A DNA stretch of 64,000 bases from contig NZ_ANHX01000004.1 of assembly GCF_000316035.1 (NCBI RefSeq), positions 62,001 to 126,000 of the forward strand, written 5' to 3'. The stretch is from Paenibacillus sp. PAMC 26794 (GTDB lineage: Bacteria > Bacillota > Bacilli > Paenibacillales > Paenibacillaceae). Position 1 is the stretch's first letter. Each line of letters begins with the position of its first letter. The notes beneath the pieces are model-generated. The model was not told the origin of the DNA, made no database searches, and was given only the letters and a program-made list of their open reading frames with translations. Below are positions 1 through 9,594 of this stretch, piece after piece. The position numbers were made by a program, and so were the translations under genes.

Positions 1-2
1 CA

Positions 3-1682
3 CCTCAGACAAAAACGGAGCGTGTCATTCTTGCCGCCATGCGACAGATCCTGGGGAATCCAGGCATTGGTGTGGAAGATCACTTCTTTCAAAATGGGGG
101 ACATTCGCTCAAAGCGATTGCATTCACTCAAATTTTGTCAAAAGAAGGAATTGCCATCAATGTGAACGAATTATTCCAATATCCGACAGTTAGAGGGCTT
201 GCCAATTTGGTAGACATTAATCCTCCGGCGTCAGTTTGGTCAGATGATAGCCTGCATATTCAGTCCCCGATAGTCATACCACAGGACATAACACTTCATG
301 AGAAACAACTGGACAGCCTGGTCCTGCACGTTTTAAACAGCTGCAATCAGGTGTCATCTTTTATGGCGGGCATGACCCCTATGGGTCAATTCCCACTATC
401 TCCAATTCAACAAGCACATGCTTCTACGACTTCACTAGCAAGCGGATTTACAACAACGCTGGAAGGCGAATTGAATGAACAAGCTGTAAAACACCTGATT
501 CTTGGAGTTATATCCCGGCATCAGTTGCTGCACAGCATGATATATGAGGAAGAACAATTGTATTGGCATCCATGTGATATGTCGTTAGCGGCGGACATGC
601 TGCAACAGCTTATCCCATATCTTGATATTCGTCATTATGCTTCGGCTACAATGGAGCAGCTGGAGTACAAACTGGTTCAATCTCTGTTACACAAAACGTA
701 TACGTTGAAGGAACTGCCTTGGCGTCTGTGTATTTTGCGTACAGGAGCCACAGAGCATAAGCTGATTTGGAGCTTTGATCATCTTGCGTTTGATGGTATG
801 AGTGCTCAAATCATCAAGCAGCAACTTGAGTCGAAGGCATTATATAGACCGCAAGGTGTAGGGATAGAGAGTGATCTTCTGTACCAGGTACGAAATTATG
901 AGGATTATGTAAATTTTCTGTCTCAAGGCCCCGTAGGGGTATCTGAAGATGAAATGAAGAAACAATTTTCGCTTCAGGCATGGCATAGATGTAACACCAT
1001 CGTCATGAACAAGTTGAAGGAAATAGAAACATTGTCGCCTTCAGCGATGACTGTCGAGTTGTCCCTTGCAGGGAAGGAGCCTGCAGATGTTTGGTGGACA
1101 TGCTTTGAAACTTTTGCCAACATCATTACGGATTATCTGAATATAAGCCAACTGCCAATAGCCCTGGTGCATTACGGAAGGGAGTATGGCGAAGAATCCT
1201 ACTATGATTATGTGGGAGAATTCCTTGATCTGATTCCAGTGCTGGTAGACAGTGAATTCACACAAGAAGATCTGTTGAAACGTCTGGAATTTACGAAGCA
1301 ACACAGCATTAACTTTATGGCACTTACACATGATTCTTCCCTCTCGGCACAATATGATGGCATACAGGAACAATTGGGAACTGCCTACAGGCAAGCAGAA
1401 CAGGAGCCGCGTCAGATGATTCTATTTAATTATCAAGGCTTCATCTCCAGCAGCGAGGCGATCCCAATGTCGTCTCAGTCGTCGGATGACCAAGATTCGA
1501 ATTCGGGACTCGCCCAATTCGAATGGGTTATTCGCTACGACGAAGAGTGTCTGTACGTACATCTGGCCTGTCAGGCTGGTCTGGATATCAAACGTATGAA
1601 ACAGCTGATTGATGACAAGCTTGGTAGCGATGTGAAAGTGGTAGTTCACAATGAGGCAATGGAGGTGCAACATGTCCAGTAA
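3..1682 (+). CDS. Nonribosomal peptide synthetase, C-terminal part (PCP + epimerization/condensation-like domain), 5' end outside window
   Basis: The reading frame is open from base 3, before the first ATG at 39, and encodes a typical A-PCP linker (TERVILAAMRQILG), so this is the 3' end of a larger NRPS. The carrier-protein motif GGHSLKA has its phosphopantetheine serine at nt 105-107. A condensation-superfamily domain follows: FPLSPIQQAH near nt 393, DHLAFDG at nt 777-797 (an HHxxxDG variant that keeps the second, catalytic His but has Asp for the first), HYGREYG, DYVGEFLDLIPV and FNYQG. The last motifs resemble E4, E5 and E7 of epimerization domains more than a peptide-forming C domain, so the protein probably ends by epimerizing a residue on its PCP; a divergent C domain is the alternative. 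No thioesterase is attached. The stop overlaps the next gene by 11 bases, indicating translational coupling. Confidence 0.9.
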   Translation, partial: PQTKTERVILAAMRQILGNPGIGVEDHFFQNGGHSLKAIAFTQILSKEGIAINVNELFQYPTVRGLANLVDINPPASVWSDDSLHIQSPIVIPQDITLHEKQLDSLVLHVLNSCNQVSSFMAGMTPMGQFPLSPIQQAHASTTSLASGFTTTLEGELNEQAVKHLILGVISRHQLLHSMIYEEEQLYWHPCDMSLAADMLQQLIPYLDIRHYASATMEQLEYKLVQSLLHKTYTLKELPWRLCILRTGATEHKLIWSFDHLAFDGMSAQIIKQQLESKALYRPQGVGIESDLLYQVRNYEDYVNFLSQGPVGVSEDEMKKQFSLQAWHRCNTIVMNKLKEIETLSPSAMTVELSLAGKEPADVWWTCFETFANIITDYLNISQLPIALVHYGREYGEESYYDYVGEFLDLIPVLVDSEFTQEDLLKRLEFTKQHSINFMALTHDSSLSAQYDGIQEQLGTAYRQAEQEPRQMILFNYQGFISSSEAIPMSSQSSDDQDSNSGLAQFEWVIRYDEECLYVHLACQAGLDIKRMKQLIDDKLGSDVKVVVHNEAMEVQHVQ

Positions 1683-4600
1683 ATCCATACAGCGAGGACC
1701 CGAGCTGATTGTGCCAGAACATTATTCAACAGTGGCTGAGATGCTAATCTACATTGCAGATATTCATCCGGAAAAGGGAATGACCTATATCAGCTCTTCA
1801 GGTGACGAACAGTTTGAATCATATCCTGAATTACTGATGCAGGCGCGCAAGTACCTGCAGTCTCTTCAGGAGCAAGGCATTCAACAAGGACAGGTCGTTA
1901 TTTTGGAAATTGACCAGTCACAGGAATTTTACCGTACATTTTGGGCTTGTATGCTGGGTGGCATTATTGTCGCCCCGGTTAGTCCTCCGGCTGCCTGGGA
2001 ACCAGGCTCAGCTGGTCTGGAGAAATTCACGAAAGTGTGGGAGGTACTCGGGCGTCCGGTCGTTATCGTCGAGGAAGCCTACATGCCCAAGTATAAGCAG
2101 CTTGCGGAAAGTCCGGTATTCAAATGTCTTATGTTGATTAGCGTGAACCAGCTTCAAGCAGGCCAGCAGATGGCTGATCTATGCCCAACCTCTCCTGATG
2201 ACATTGTGTTCCTGCAATTCTCATCAGGAAGCACGGGAATTCCCAAAGGCGTGCAGTTAACAAATCACAATATTATCGCCAACAGTATTGCATGCAAGAC
2301 ATTTCTTGGAGCCGAAGAAGGAGATAATGTGTTTACCTGGTTGCCGCATACGCATGATATGGGGATATTTGGACAGCACCTGACACCCGTCCTGAGTGGA
2401 GCCAACATTATGGTGATGTCACCTTATACCTTCGTACGGTCGCCTTATCTGTTCTTGCGCAAGATTACGGAGCATCAGGGGAAATGGTTTTGCTGCACCA
2501 ATTTCGGTTTCGAATGGATGGTTCAGAAGATCCCGGATTCCAAGCTCTCAACGCTTGATCTGTCTTCACTGCGTATGACCTTAAATGGTGCAGAGCCTAT
2601 ATCAACGTCTGTTATCGAGCGATTTGTCAAAAAATTCAGCTCTTGTGGCTATCGTTCCAATATGATGTTTCCTGCGTATGGCATGGCAGAAGCGACAGTA
2701 GGTGTATGTACCTCTAAACTGGGGGAAGAGCCGCGAATTGAACGTATTTCGCGTTCGCGGCTGGTGCAGGAAGGACTGGCTGTGCCAGTCCAGCTACCTA
2801 GCAGTGATAGCCATACTTCGGATGTGATCGAATTTGTCCATGAAGGATATCCCATGACAGGGATTCAAATCCGGATTGCGGATGAACAGGGTGAAGTGCT
2901 GGATGAGCGGGTTGTTGGCGAAATCCAGATCCGTGGGGAATCGGTAACCTCCGGATATTACAGTCTTCCGGAGATCAATCGTGAAATGTATGTGGATGGG
3001 TGGCTTCGCACTGGAGACTTGGGTTATATGGCTGATGGCTCCCTGGTTGTAAGCGGACGAATCAAGGACATTGTGTTTATTCGGGGACAGAACCATTATG
3101 CGCATGATCTTGAAGAAATTTTGTACCAGAATAGCAGCATTCCGAGAGGGAATCTGACGGTAGTCGGGCACTTTAACAGCCTCAAACAAGTAGAGGAGCT
3201 GCTTGTATTTGTTAAATACAAATCGGGCACTCCACAGTTTCTGGATGTACGACAGGATCTGATCCAACGTATGAGGGCTGGATTGGGTATTGAGATCACC
3301 CATGTTCTCCCAATCAAGGTTATTCCCAAAACGACGAGTGGCAAGGTCCAGCGCTTCATGCTGAGAAACGAATATGAGCGTGGAGTATTTACCAAGGACA
3401 TCGAGGCCATTGAAGAGCTGATTCGCGAAAACACACAACAGCAAGGACACGAGACGGTTTCCGCATCGTCTTTGGAATATACCGTACGTAAAGCCTGGGC
3501 CGAAATTCTTCAATTGCCCGCAGGAAAGATTGAGATGGATACTTCTTTTCTCGCACTTGGAGGCAATTCCATCCTCTCCTATCAATTACTTGACAAGCTG
3601 TCTGCACATATGGGGCGCGAATTAGGACAAGAACTACTTGTTTTTTGCAGTACAGTACGTGAGATGGTGGAATATCTGCAGGAACTTCCAGCAGAAACGA
3701 AGGACTTTGAACAAGCTGAAACAACAGATAATCACCTGAATGTACATCGTGCTATTGCTATTACCGGACTGTCTCTGCGTCTGCCTGATGCCGACACCCA
3801 AGAGCAGTTCTGGAGCAATCTGGTTAACGGGTTAGATAGTGTAGACCGGGTTAGCTTAGAGCGTGCAACACGTTCCAAGCAACCCGATTGGGATGACTGG
3901 ATTGGGGAACTGAAGCAACCGGATACGTTTGATCATGAGTTCTTTGAAATCCCGTCTGAACAAGCTGCATTTATGGATCCGCAACATCGGAAGCTGCTGG
4001 AAGTTGCTCATGAGGCGCTGGAGGATGCAGGTATGCTCGTGGACCATGAGGATAAGCGTGATGTGGGTGTGTATGTAGGGATTAACCCAAGCACATACTT
4101 CGATCTGGTTGTTGATTATATGAACCGGAGTCTTGGAAAGGCTGTTCATTCTCACGCTATGGTAGGCAATATGTCCAATATTGCAGCAGCCTCCATTTCA
4201 CACATGTACAATTTCACAGGTCCGGCACTGTCCATAGATACGGCATGTTCTTCTTTTCTGGTAGCACTGACACAAGCTGTGGCGGCCATTCAGGACAAGC
4301 GTATCTCTGGGGCAGTTGTAGGTGGAGCGAACATTTTGGCTACACCGCATGTTCATCAACTATCACGCAATGCTGGAATCTGTTCTTCCACTCAACATAC
4401 GAAGGTATTTGACCGGGAAGCAGATGGTTCGGTCTTGGGAGAAGGTGCTGTTGTTGTATATCTGGAGCCGCTAACAGAGGCAGTTCGCAACAATAAACAT
4501 GTTTATGGTGTAATTCGCGGGACAGCGGTGAATAACGACGGATATTCCCTGGGCATTATGGCACCCAACCCTCAGGGGCAATATGAGGTACTACGTGCCG

Positions 4601-5871
4601 CTTATCGCGATGCCAACCTAAATCCGAGCGAGATTTCTTATATTGAAGCACATGGATCGGGGACAAGGATTGGAGATCCAATTGAGGTGAATGCCTTACT
4701 CCGACTGTTCCGGGAAAAGGGATATACAAGCGACAATTCGATTGGATTAGGTTCAGTCAAAACCAATATTGGTCATTTATTTGCAGCCTCCAGTGGAGCC
4801 AGTCTTGCCAAGGTTCTGCTCAGTATGCAGCATGGGGAACTGGCACCAAGTCTGCATATGGATAATCCGAATCCGGCCCTCCGACTGGAGCAATCGCCGT
4901 TCCATATCGTTAGCGAGCATAGAACGTGGGATGTACCTGAAGGAAAAACACGGAAGGCGGGCATCAGTTCATTTGGCCTGGGAGGTACGAATGCCCACAT
5001 TGTGCTGGAAGAATGGAAAGCCCCTGTCCGTGCAGATGCCCCGGCACGCGGCCAGTTGTTAACGTTCTCTGCGAAATCAGAGCAGGCTTTAAAAAAGCTG
5101 ATTGATAACACGGAGCAATATGTGAAGAAACATGCGGACCTGGCACTAGAGGATCTTTGTTTTACCCGGAACAGATATAGAAAACATTATCGGTATCGTG
5201 CAGCAGTAGCTGTCAGCTCAACCGGAGAGTGGAACATCGAAGAGATGGAATTTGGCTTCAAGCCTAGAAACCGAGCTGCTCGTGTCAATATTGTGGTTGG
5301 GGGGCATGAGATTCGCGGAGAAGATGAAGCTCAAGCTCGTAAGGTACTCAGGCCAGACGATTCTAATGAAGATACGGTATCAACCTTGAACTACTGGGTG
5401 ACCTTGCTTGAGACACTTGTACGTCTGGTCCCTTCCATTCAAGAGATTCGAGGAATAGCTGCAGGAGAGGAACTTGTATCCAGTTTACATCTGGATGGCG
5501 AGGAACATCACAGCGCTCATGCAAGCCAATCCATTCCAGTGAACAACAGAGTGACGTTAGACAGTCTGCAAGACACACCTGGCAAGATGGCAAACGCCGA
5601 CATTGTAATTATGATTGCTGCAGATCAGACAGTGCAGCAGCTTGAATACAGTGGCAAGGAGAGCTTCATCCGCCTGTCTACCGAGCCGACTCTTACCATG
5701 GAGGATCAGCTTGCTTTATTGCTGGGACAGCTTTATGTACGTGGTGCTGCGCTGGATTGGGAACAGTTACATCCGAATGGCTCTGGCCAGATTGTACATC
5801 TGCCAGCACATCCATTCGAGCCGTATGTACATTGGATAGATGTGAATCAGGGAACGGAGGTCATGATATGA
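1672..5871 (+). CDS. FAAL-ACP-KS protein: fatty acyl-AMP ligase, acyl carrier protein and ketosynthase without AT
   Basis: About 1399 residues. Start chosen at ATG 1672, seven bases after GGAGG; an upstream in-frame ATG at 1651 has no RBS. Domains in order: acyl-adenylating ligase (~20-590) with SSGSTGIPKG near 183-192, TGDLGYMADGS near 446 and KTTSGKVQR near 552; the FIRGQNHYAHDLE stretch is typical of FAAL-type enzymes that load fatty acids on an ACP. Carrier protein with GGNS serine at residue 633. Ketosynthase with catalytic Cys859 (DTACSS), His994 (EAHGSGT) and His1035 (NIGH). The C-terminus ends with the post-AT linker signature LPAHPFEPYVHW, but there is no acyltransferase domain; a free AT is encoded at 7270. 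This is the order of the N-terminal part of iturin/mycosubtilin synthases. Inferred role: activate a fatty acid and extend it by one unit. Confidence 0.93.
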   Translation: MSSKSIQRGPELIVPEHYSTVAEMLIYIADIHPEKGMTYISSSGDEQFESYPELLMQARKYLQSLQEQGIQQGQVVILEIDQSQEFYRTFWACMLGGIIVAPVSPPAAWEPGSAGLEKFTKVWEVLGRPVVIVEEAYMPKYKQLAESPVFKCLMLISVNQLQAGQQMADLCPTSPDDIVFLQFSSGSTGIPKGVQLTNHNIIANSIACKTFLGAEEGDNVFTWLPHTHDMGIFGQHLTPVLSGANIMVMSPYTFVRSPYLFLRKITEHQGKWFCCTNFGFEWMVQKIPDSKLSTLDLSSLRMTLNGAEPISTSVIERFVKKFSSCGYRSNMMFPAYGMAEATVGVCTSKLGEEPRIERISRSRLVQEGLAVPVQLPSSDSHTSDVIEFVHEGYPMTGIQIRIADEQGEVLDERVVGEIQIRGESVTSGYYSLPEINREMYVDGWLRTGDLGYMADGSLVVSGRIKDIVFIRGQNHYAHDLEEILYQNSSIPRGNLTVVGHFNSLKQVEELLVFVKYKSGTPQFLDVRQDLIQRMRAGLGIEITHVLPIKVIPKTTSGKVQRFMLRNEYERGVFTKDIEAIEELIRENTQQQGHETVSASSLEYTVRKAWAEILQLPAGKIEMDTSFLALGGNSILSYQLLDKLSAHMGRELGQELLVFCSTVREMVEYLQELPAETKDFEQAETTDNHLNVHRAIAITGLSLRLPDADTQEQFWSNLVNGLDSVDRVSLERATRSKQPDWDDWIGELKQPDTFDHEFFEIPSEQAAFMDPQHRKLLEVAHEALEDAGMLVDHEDKRDVGVYVGINPSTYFDLVVDYMNRSLGKAVHSHAMVGNMSNIAAASISHMYNFTGPALSIDTACSSFLVALTQAVAAIQDKRISGAVVGGANILATPHVHQLSRNAGICSSTQHTKVFDREADGSVLGEGAVVVYLEPLTEAVRNNKHVYGVIRGTAVNNDGYSLGIMAPNPQGQYEVLRAAYRDANLNPSEISYIEAHGSGTRIGDPIEVNALLRLFREKGYTSDNSIGLGSVKTNIGHLFAASSGASLAKVLLSMQHGELAPSLHMDNPNPALRLEQSPFHIVSEHRTWDVPEGKTRKAGISSFGLGGTNAHIVLEEWKAPVRADAPARGQLLTFSAKSEQALKKLIDNTEQYVKKHADLALEDLCFTRNRYRKHYRYRAAVAVSSTGEWNIEEMEFGFKPRNRAARVNIVVGGHEIRGEDEAQARKVLRPDDSNEDTVSTLNYWVTLLETLVRLVPSIQEIRGIAAGEELVSSLHLDGEEHHSAHASQSIPVNNRVTLDSLQDTPGKMANADIVIMIAADQTVQQLEYSGKESFIRLSTEPTLTMEDQLALLLGQLYVRGAALDWEQLHPNGSGQIVHLPAHPFEPYVHWIDVNQGTEVMI

Positions 5872-6125
5872 CAAAAGAAGAAATTGAGCTTTTTATCAAA
5901 AGCGAGATTGCTGCAGCGTTGAATCAGGAGCCAGAGGACATCGATGAAGAGATGAATTTTTTGAAAATTGGTGTCTCATCTGTGCAGGCGCTCAAGATCA
6001 TTAACCGTGCGCGTAAGCATCTTCAAGTTGACATCAGTCCGGTTGCGTTGTTTGAATACAAAACAATTGCCGAGTTCGCCGCTTATCTCAATGAATCTCT
6101 TCTTCAAGAGGGGGTTGCCGAATGA
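5868..6125 (+). CDS. Free-standing acyl carrier protein
   Basis: 85 residues, starting at ATG 5868 that overlaps the previous stop in ATGA, preceded by ACGGAGG. The motif GVSSVQALKI places the probable phosphopantetheine serine at residue 38 (the usual Asp before it is Ser). The fold pattern is that of a PKS ACP, ending SPVALFEYKTIAEFAAYL. It sits between the AT-less ketosynthase and the acyl-CoA dehydrogenase. It could be the ACP that receives the extended chain (as ACP2 of MycA) or the carrier on which a modified malonyl unit is made; the sequence does not decide. The next gene overlaps it by four bases. Confidence 0.9.
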   Translation: MTKEEIELFIKSEIAAALNQEPEDIDEEMNFLKIGVSSVQALKIINRARKHLQVDISPVALFEYKTIAEFAAYLNESLLQEGVAE

Positions 6126-7273
6126 TTGAAGCGGATATAGAGCAAGAGATCATTCATGAAGCTGAATTGTTTGCTACCCGTGAAATTCGTCCTTATGCTC
6201 AACAGATTCAAGAACAGCAAGCCATCCCCAGAACATTGATCCGTGCCATGGCTGAAAAAGGTTACTTGGCTGCCTCGATCCCGGCTGAATATGGCGGCAT
6301 GGGTCTCGGCCCTAAGGCGTACGGGCTGTTGACTGAAGTATTTGGCAAGGCTCTTCCAGCCGTTCGCAGCTTGTTAACGGTACATACTTCACTTGTAAGT
6401 GAAACTTTGGTACGTTTCGGAACGCCTGAGCAAAAATCGTCCTGGCTGCCCAAGTTGGTGAAGGGAGAATGGATTGCTGCCTTTGGCCTGACTGAACCGG
6501 AAGTTGGTTCAGATGCCAAAAGTGTAAAGACCGAGTGGAGAGAAGAATCGGACTGTTATGTTTTGAATGGAAAAAAGAAGTGGATCACGTTTGGACATCT
6601 GGCAGATGTATTTATCATTATTGCCTCGAATCAGGGACGAAGTACTGCTTTTTGGGTCGAACGCCAGTTTGAGGGTGTACAGACCCAACCTATCGAAGGT
6701 GTCATGGTTGCGGGAGAGACAGGTATAGCTGAGATTGATCTCCATGAGGTGCGTGTACCAAAGAATCACATTATTGGACGTCTGAATGAAGGTTTTGAGT
6801 ACATCGTAACCGGGGCGCTGGACCAGGGCAGATATAGCATTGCCTGGGCAGGGCTGGCGATTGCGCAGGAAGCGCTGGATGCCATGGTGACTTACTCAAG
6901 GAAGCGGAAGCAATTTGATCAGAAGCTGAGTCATTTTCAGCTGATTCGCGGCATGATTGGAGATGCGGTGACAAAAGTCCATGCAGCACGAGCATTATGT
7001 TTACGGGCAGCCGAGCTGAGAGAAGCCAAGGACCCGCAGGCCGCCATGGAGACAACGATCGCCAAATATTTTACGTCCAAAGTTGCCGTTGAAGTAGCAA
7101 GTGATGCGCTACAGGTTCATGGTGCGAACGGAATTAGTAACCAATATCCTGTGGCCAGGCTGTATAAGGAAGCCAAAATTCTGGAGATTATTGAAGGTTC
7201 TTCTCAGATGCAGCAGGAGATGATCTCGCATTACGGATTAAAAGCCTATTACAAGCGTGGCGGTAGCGTATGA
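6122..7273 (+). CDS. Acyl-CoA/acyl-ACP dehydrogenase of extender-unit biosynthesis
   Basis: 383 residues, full length for the acyl-CoA dehydrogenase family (FAD flavoenzyme). Visible family motifs: AFGLTEPEVGSDAKSVKT (flavin/substrate region), GRYSIAWAGLAIAQEALDAM and a C-terminal QVHGANGISNQYPVARLYKEAKILEIIEGSSQ. The start overlaps the ACP gene (ATGA). In hydroxymalonyl- and methoxymalonyl-ACP pathways (FkbI, ZmaE type) such an enzyme acts with a hydroxyacyl dehydrogenase to oxidise glyceryl-ACP; the neighbouring FkbH-like gene, ACPs and hydroxyacyl dehydrogenase make that the likely role. An alternative is desaturation of a carrier-bound acyl chain. Confidence 0.92.
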   Translation: MIEADIEQEIIHEAELFATREIRPYAQQIQEQQAIPRTLIRAMAEKGYLAASIPAEYGGMGLGPKAYGLLTEVFGKALPAVRSLLTVHTSLVSETLVRFGTPEQKSSWLPKLVKGEWIAAFGLTEPEVGSDAKSVKTEWREESDCYVLNGKKKWITFGHLADVFIIIASNQGRSTAFWVERQFEGVQTQPIEGVMVAGETGIAEIDLHEVRVPKNHIIGRLNEGFEYIVTGALDQGRYSIAWAGLAIAQEALDAMVTYSRKRKQFDQKLSHFQLIRGMIGDAVTKVHAARALCLRAAELREAKDPQAAMETTIAKYFTSKVAVEVASDALQVHGANGISNQYPVARLYKEAKILEIIEGSSQMQQEMISHYGLKAYYKRGGSV

Positions 7274-8250
7274 CGTTTTGTGCGCTATTTCCCGGCCAGG
7301 GAAGCCAGTATATCGGAATGTGCAGCGAGTTGTTGGACAGTGAGCCGGAGGCGAATCAGATCTTTGCGGAGGCGAGCGAGGTGATCGGATTTGATTTGAA
7401 GGCAATGGTTATGGAAGGGACCCTGGATCAATTGACGGTCTCTGAATATGCTCAGCCTGCTGTACTGACGGCAAGCTACGTTTTATTTGACTCATTTGTT
7501 CGCCGGACAGGAATGACTCCAGATTATGCAGTAGGTCACAGTTTGGGGGAGATTTCGGCTTTAGTAGCGGCGGGAGCATTGCGATTTGCTGATGGAATCC
7601 GTTTTACAGCTCAGCGTGGTGCGTTGATGCATCGCTCCATTCAGGAGCAAAAAGGAAGAGCGGGTATTGTCGTTGATGTAACCCAAGAAGCGCTTGAAGA
7701 ATTAGTCGGGAATATTCGTCAGAACGAGTATGTGACGATCTCCGGTTATAATTCACCGGGACAGTTTGTCGTCGCAGGTACTGCGAAGGGTCTTCAACTG
7801 CTGGATGATCAGGTGGATGGCTACGGTGGGGAATTCATTCCTTTTCGCATGATGCCAATGAAGGCAGATGCACCTTATCATAGCGAGTTGATGCAGTTCA
7901 TTCAGCCTGAGCTTGAAGAGATGCTTGCAGGGATTTCCTTCTCTGCACCGGTGTTCCCCATATGCTCTACAGTACATGGTGAGTTCATTCGCGGAGCCGA
8001 GGACATTCCTAAGCTGCTGAGCAGCCAGCTTTTGCAACCCATTCGCTGGAATCAGGCATTGGCACGCGTTCAAAATCTGGGAGCAACGGTATGGATCGAT
8101 ATCGGTCCAGGCCAGAGTGTAAGAAATATGCTGGCTGAGAATAAGACCTTGCCTGCAGCCTATTCGCTTGATGATCCGCAAGATCGGTCCAGGTTACTGG
8201 AGCGATATGAAGCAGTAAACCAGACAAGTGGGGGAGGCGATAAGGGATGA
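7270..8250 (+). CDS. Free malonyl-type acyltransferase (trans-AT)
   Basis: 326 residues, similar to FabD-type transacylases. GQGSQ lies near residues 9-13, the nucleophile is Ser91 in GHSLGE, and the second catalytic residue is His204 in APYHSE. It overlaps the dehydrogenase gene by four bases. Because the ketosynthase protein at 1672 lacks an AT, this enzyme most likely supplies malonyl units in trans, like FenF for mycosubtilin. Its genomic place inside the cluster argues against it being the housekeeping FabD. Confidence 0.93.
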   Translation: MTFCALFPGQGSQYIGMCSELLDSEPEANQIFAEASEVIGFDLKAMVMEGTLDQLTVSEYAQPAVLTASYVLFDSFVRRTGMTPDYAVGHSLGEISALVAAGALRFADGIRFTAQRGALMHRSIQEQKGRAGIVVDVTQEALEELVGNIRQNEYVTISGYNSPGQFVVAGTAKGLQLLDDQVDGYGGEFIPFRMMPMKADAPYHSELMQFIQPELEEMLAGISFSAPVFPICSTVHGEFIRGAEDIPKLLSSQLLQPIRWNQALARVQNLGATVWIDIGPGQSVRNMLAENKTLPAAYSLDDPQDRSRLLERYEAVNQTSGGGDKG

Positions 8251-9566
8251 TCACGGAGATGATGCAGTACAATCAGCGGGTGAAACAATGGCTGCCTGGA
8301 GGTGTTCATTATAATTTTCACCTTCCTTGGGAAGAGACGCCCCTCCATTTCAAGCATGCTTCCCGAAGCAGAGTGACGGACATGAACGGCAACGAGTATT
8401 TGGATCTATATGCCCGCTTTGGTGCACTCATTGTTGGCCACGGCAACGAGGAGTATAACGAGTGTCTGAAGGATACCATTGACCGTGTTCTTTCCGTAAG
8501 TCATTGCGATCTGGATGCAGAGGCTCTGGAACTGATCCATCAATATGTACCTTCAGCAGAGATGATTCGTTTTGGGTTATCAGGCACGGAGATTGTCCAG
8601 AATGCACTTCGTCTTGCCCGGGCGTGGACAGGTAAAAATCGCTTTGTACGTTTTGAAGGCCATTATCATGGCAATGCGGACAATATTATGGGTGGCAAGA
8701 CTGCACGTACAGGTTTGCCGGTACCTTCAGACTATCCTGGTGACATGAAAGGAACAAAGGGGAGGGCAAGGGATGCCATGGAATCTCAATCCTACCTCCT
8801 GCCATGGAATGACGCACCCCGTCTGGAGGAACTATTTCGCCAGCATGGAGACGATATTGCAGCAGTAATCATGGAGCCGGTTTGTGTAAATGGAGGCGGA
8901 GTCATGCCTGCTCCGGGTTATCTGCAAAAAGTCAGACAGTTATGTGATCAGTACCAGGTCGTGCTCATTTTTGATGAGATTATAACAGGTTTCCGTATGG
9001 GACTCGGTGGTGCCCAACAGTTATTCGGTGTAACGCCCGATCTGACTACACTTGGGAAGGCAATCGCGGGTGGGGGAGTTCCGGTGTCAGCCCTGGTTGG
9101 CCGAGCGGATATCATGAAGTTGCTTGTAGACAAAAAAGTAATTCATGCGGGTACGTTTAATGGCTATCCATTAGGTACAGCTGCTGTAAAAGCTACGCTG
9201 GAAATGTTGGGACGCAATGGAGGACAGGCGATGCACAGCATGAACCGCCACGCTGAGATGATGCATGACATACTCTGCCAGGAAGCAGTGAAGGTGGGTC
9301 TGCCTCTAATTGTTCAGGGGCCGTCTGGCTGTGCTTCTTATCACTGCTGCACGGAGCCGCTTACGGATACGGCTGATTATACGTTTGAATTGATGTCTTT
9401 TGATATTTTGTTAAATAGCAAGCTTGCTGAGCACGGTGTTCTGGTATCTACGCTCTCGCGGATGTATCCGAATATCCTGCTTGATATGCAAGATGTTACC
9501 TGGTTCGGTGAGCGTGTCCCCGCAGCACTTGCAGAAATGAAAGAGATCTACGACGAGCTGATCTAA
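8247..9566 (+). CDS. Class III (glutamate-1-semialdehyde aminotransferase-like) PLP aminotransferase
   Basis: 439 residues. The PLP lysine is Lys271 in TTLGKAIAGGG, with the cofactor aspartate in IFDEIITGFR and the dispersed motif SGTEIVQNALRLARAWTGK. This is the family of the aminotransferase domain in MycA/ItuA that converts a beta-keto acyl-ACP into a beta-amino acyl-ACP, and of haem-pathway HemL; the cluster context favours the former. Here it is a separate protein rather than a domain. The start overlaps the AT stop (ATGA). Inferred role: transamination of the beta-keto thioester made by the FAAL-ACP-KS protein. Confidence 0.9.
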   Translation: MITEMMQYNQRVKQWLPGGVHYNFHLPWEETPLHFKHASRSRVTDMNGNEYLDLYARFGALIVGHGNEEYNECLKDTIDRVLSVSHCDLDAEALELIHQYVPSAEMIRFGLSGTEIVQNALRLARAWTGKNRFVRFEGHYHGNADNIMGGKTARTGLPVPSDYPGDMKGTKGRARDAMESQSYLLPWNDAPRLEELFRQHGDDIAAVIMEPVCVNGGGVMPAPGYLQKVRQLCDQYQVVLIFDEIITGFRMGLGGAQQLFGVTPDLTTLGKAIAGGGVPVSALVGRADIMKLLVDKKVIHAGTFNGYPLGTAAVKATLEMLGRNGGQAMHSMNRHAEMMHDILCQEAVKVGLPLIVQGPSGCASYHCCTEPLTDTADYTFELMSFDILLNSKLAEHGVLVSTLSRMYPNILLDMQDVTWFGERVPAALAEMKEIYDELI

Positions 9567-9594
9567 TGGTAGCTCAATAAGGAGGTGATTAGGT

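Noticed and set aside
2794..3585. 263-codon open frame on the minus strand inside the FAAL-ACP-KS gene
   Set aside because: It lies opposite conserved FAAL and ACP sequence, shows no domain and no RBS.
6122..7273. Fatty acid beta-oxidation locus
   Set aside because: Dehydrogenases occur with FkbH, AT, KS and carrier proteins in overlapping genes, with no thiolase or enoyl-CoA hydratase; extender-unit synthesis explains them better.
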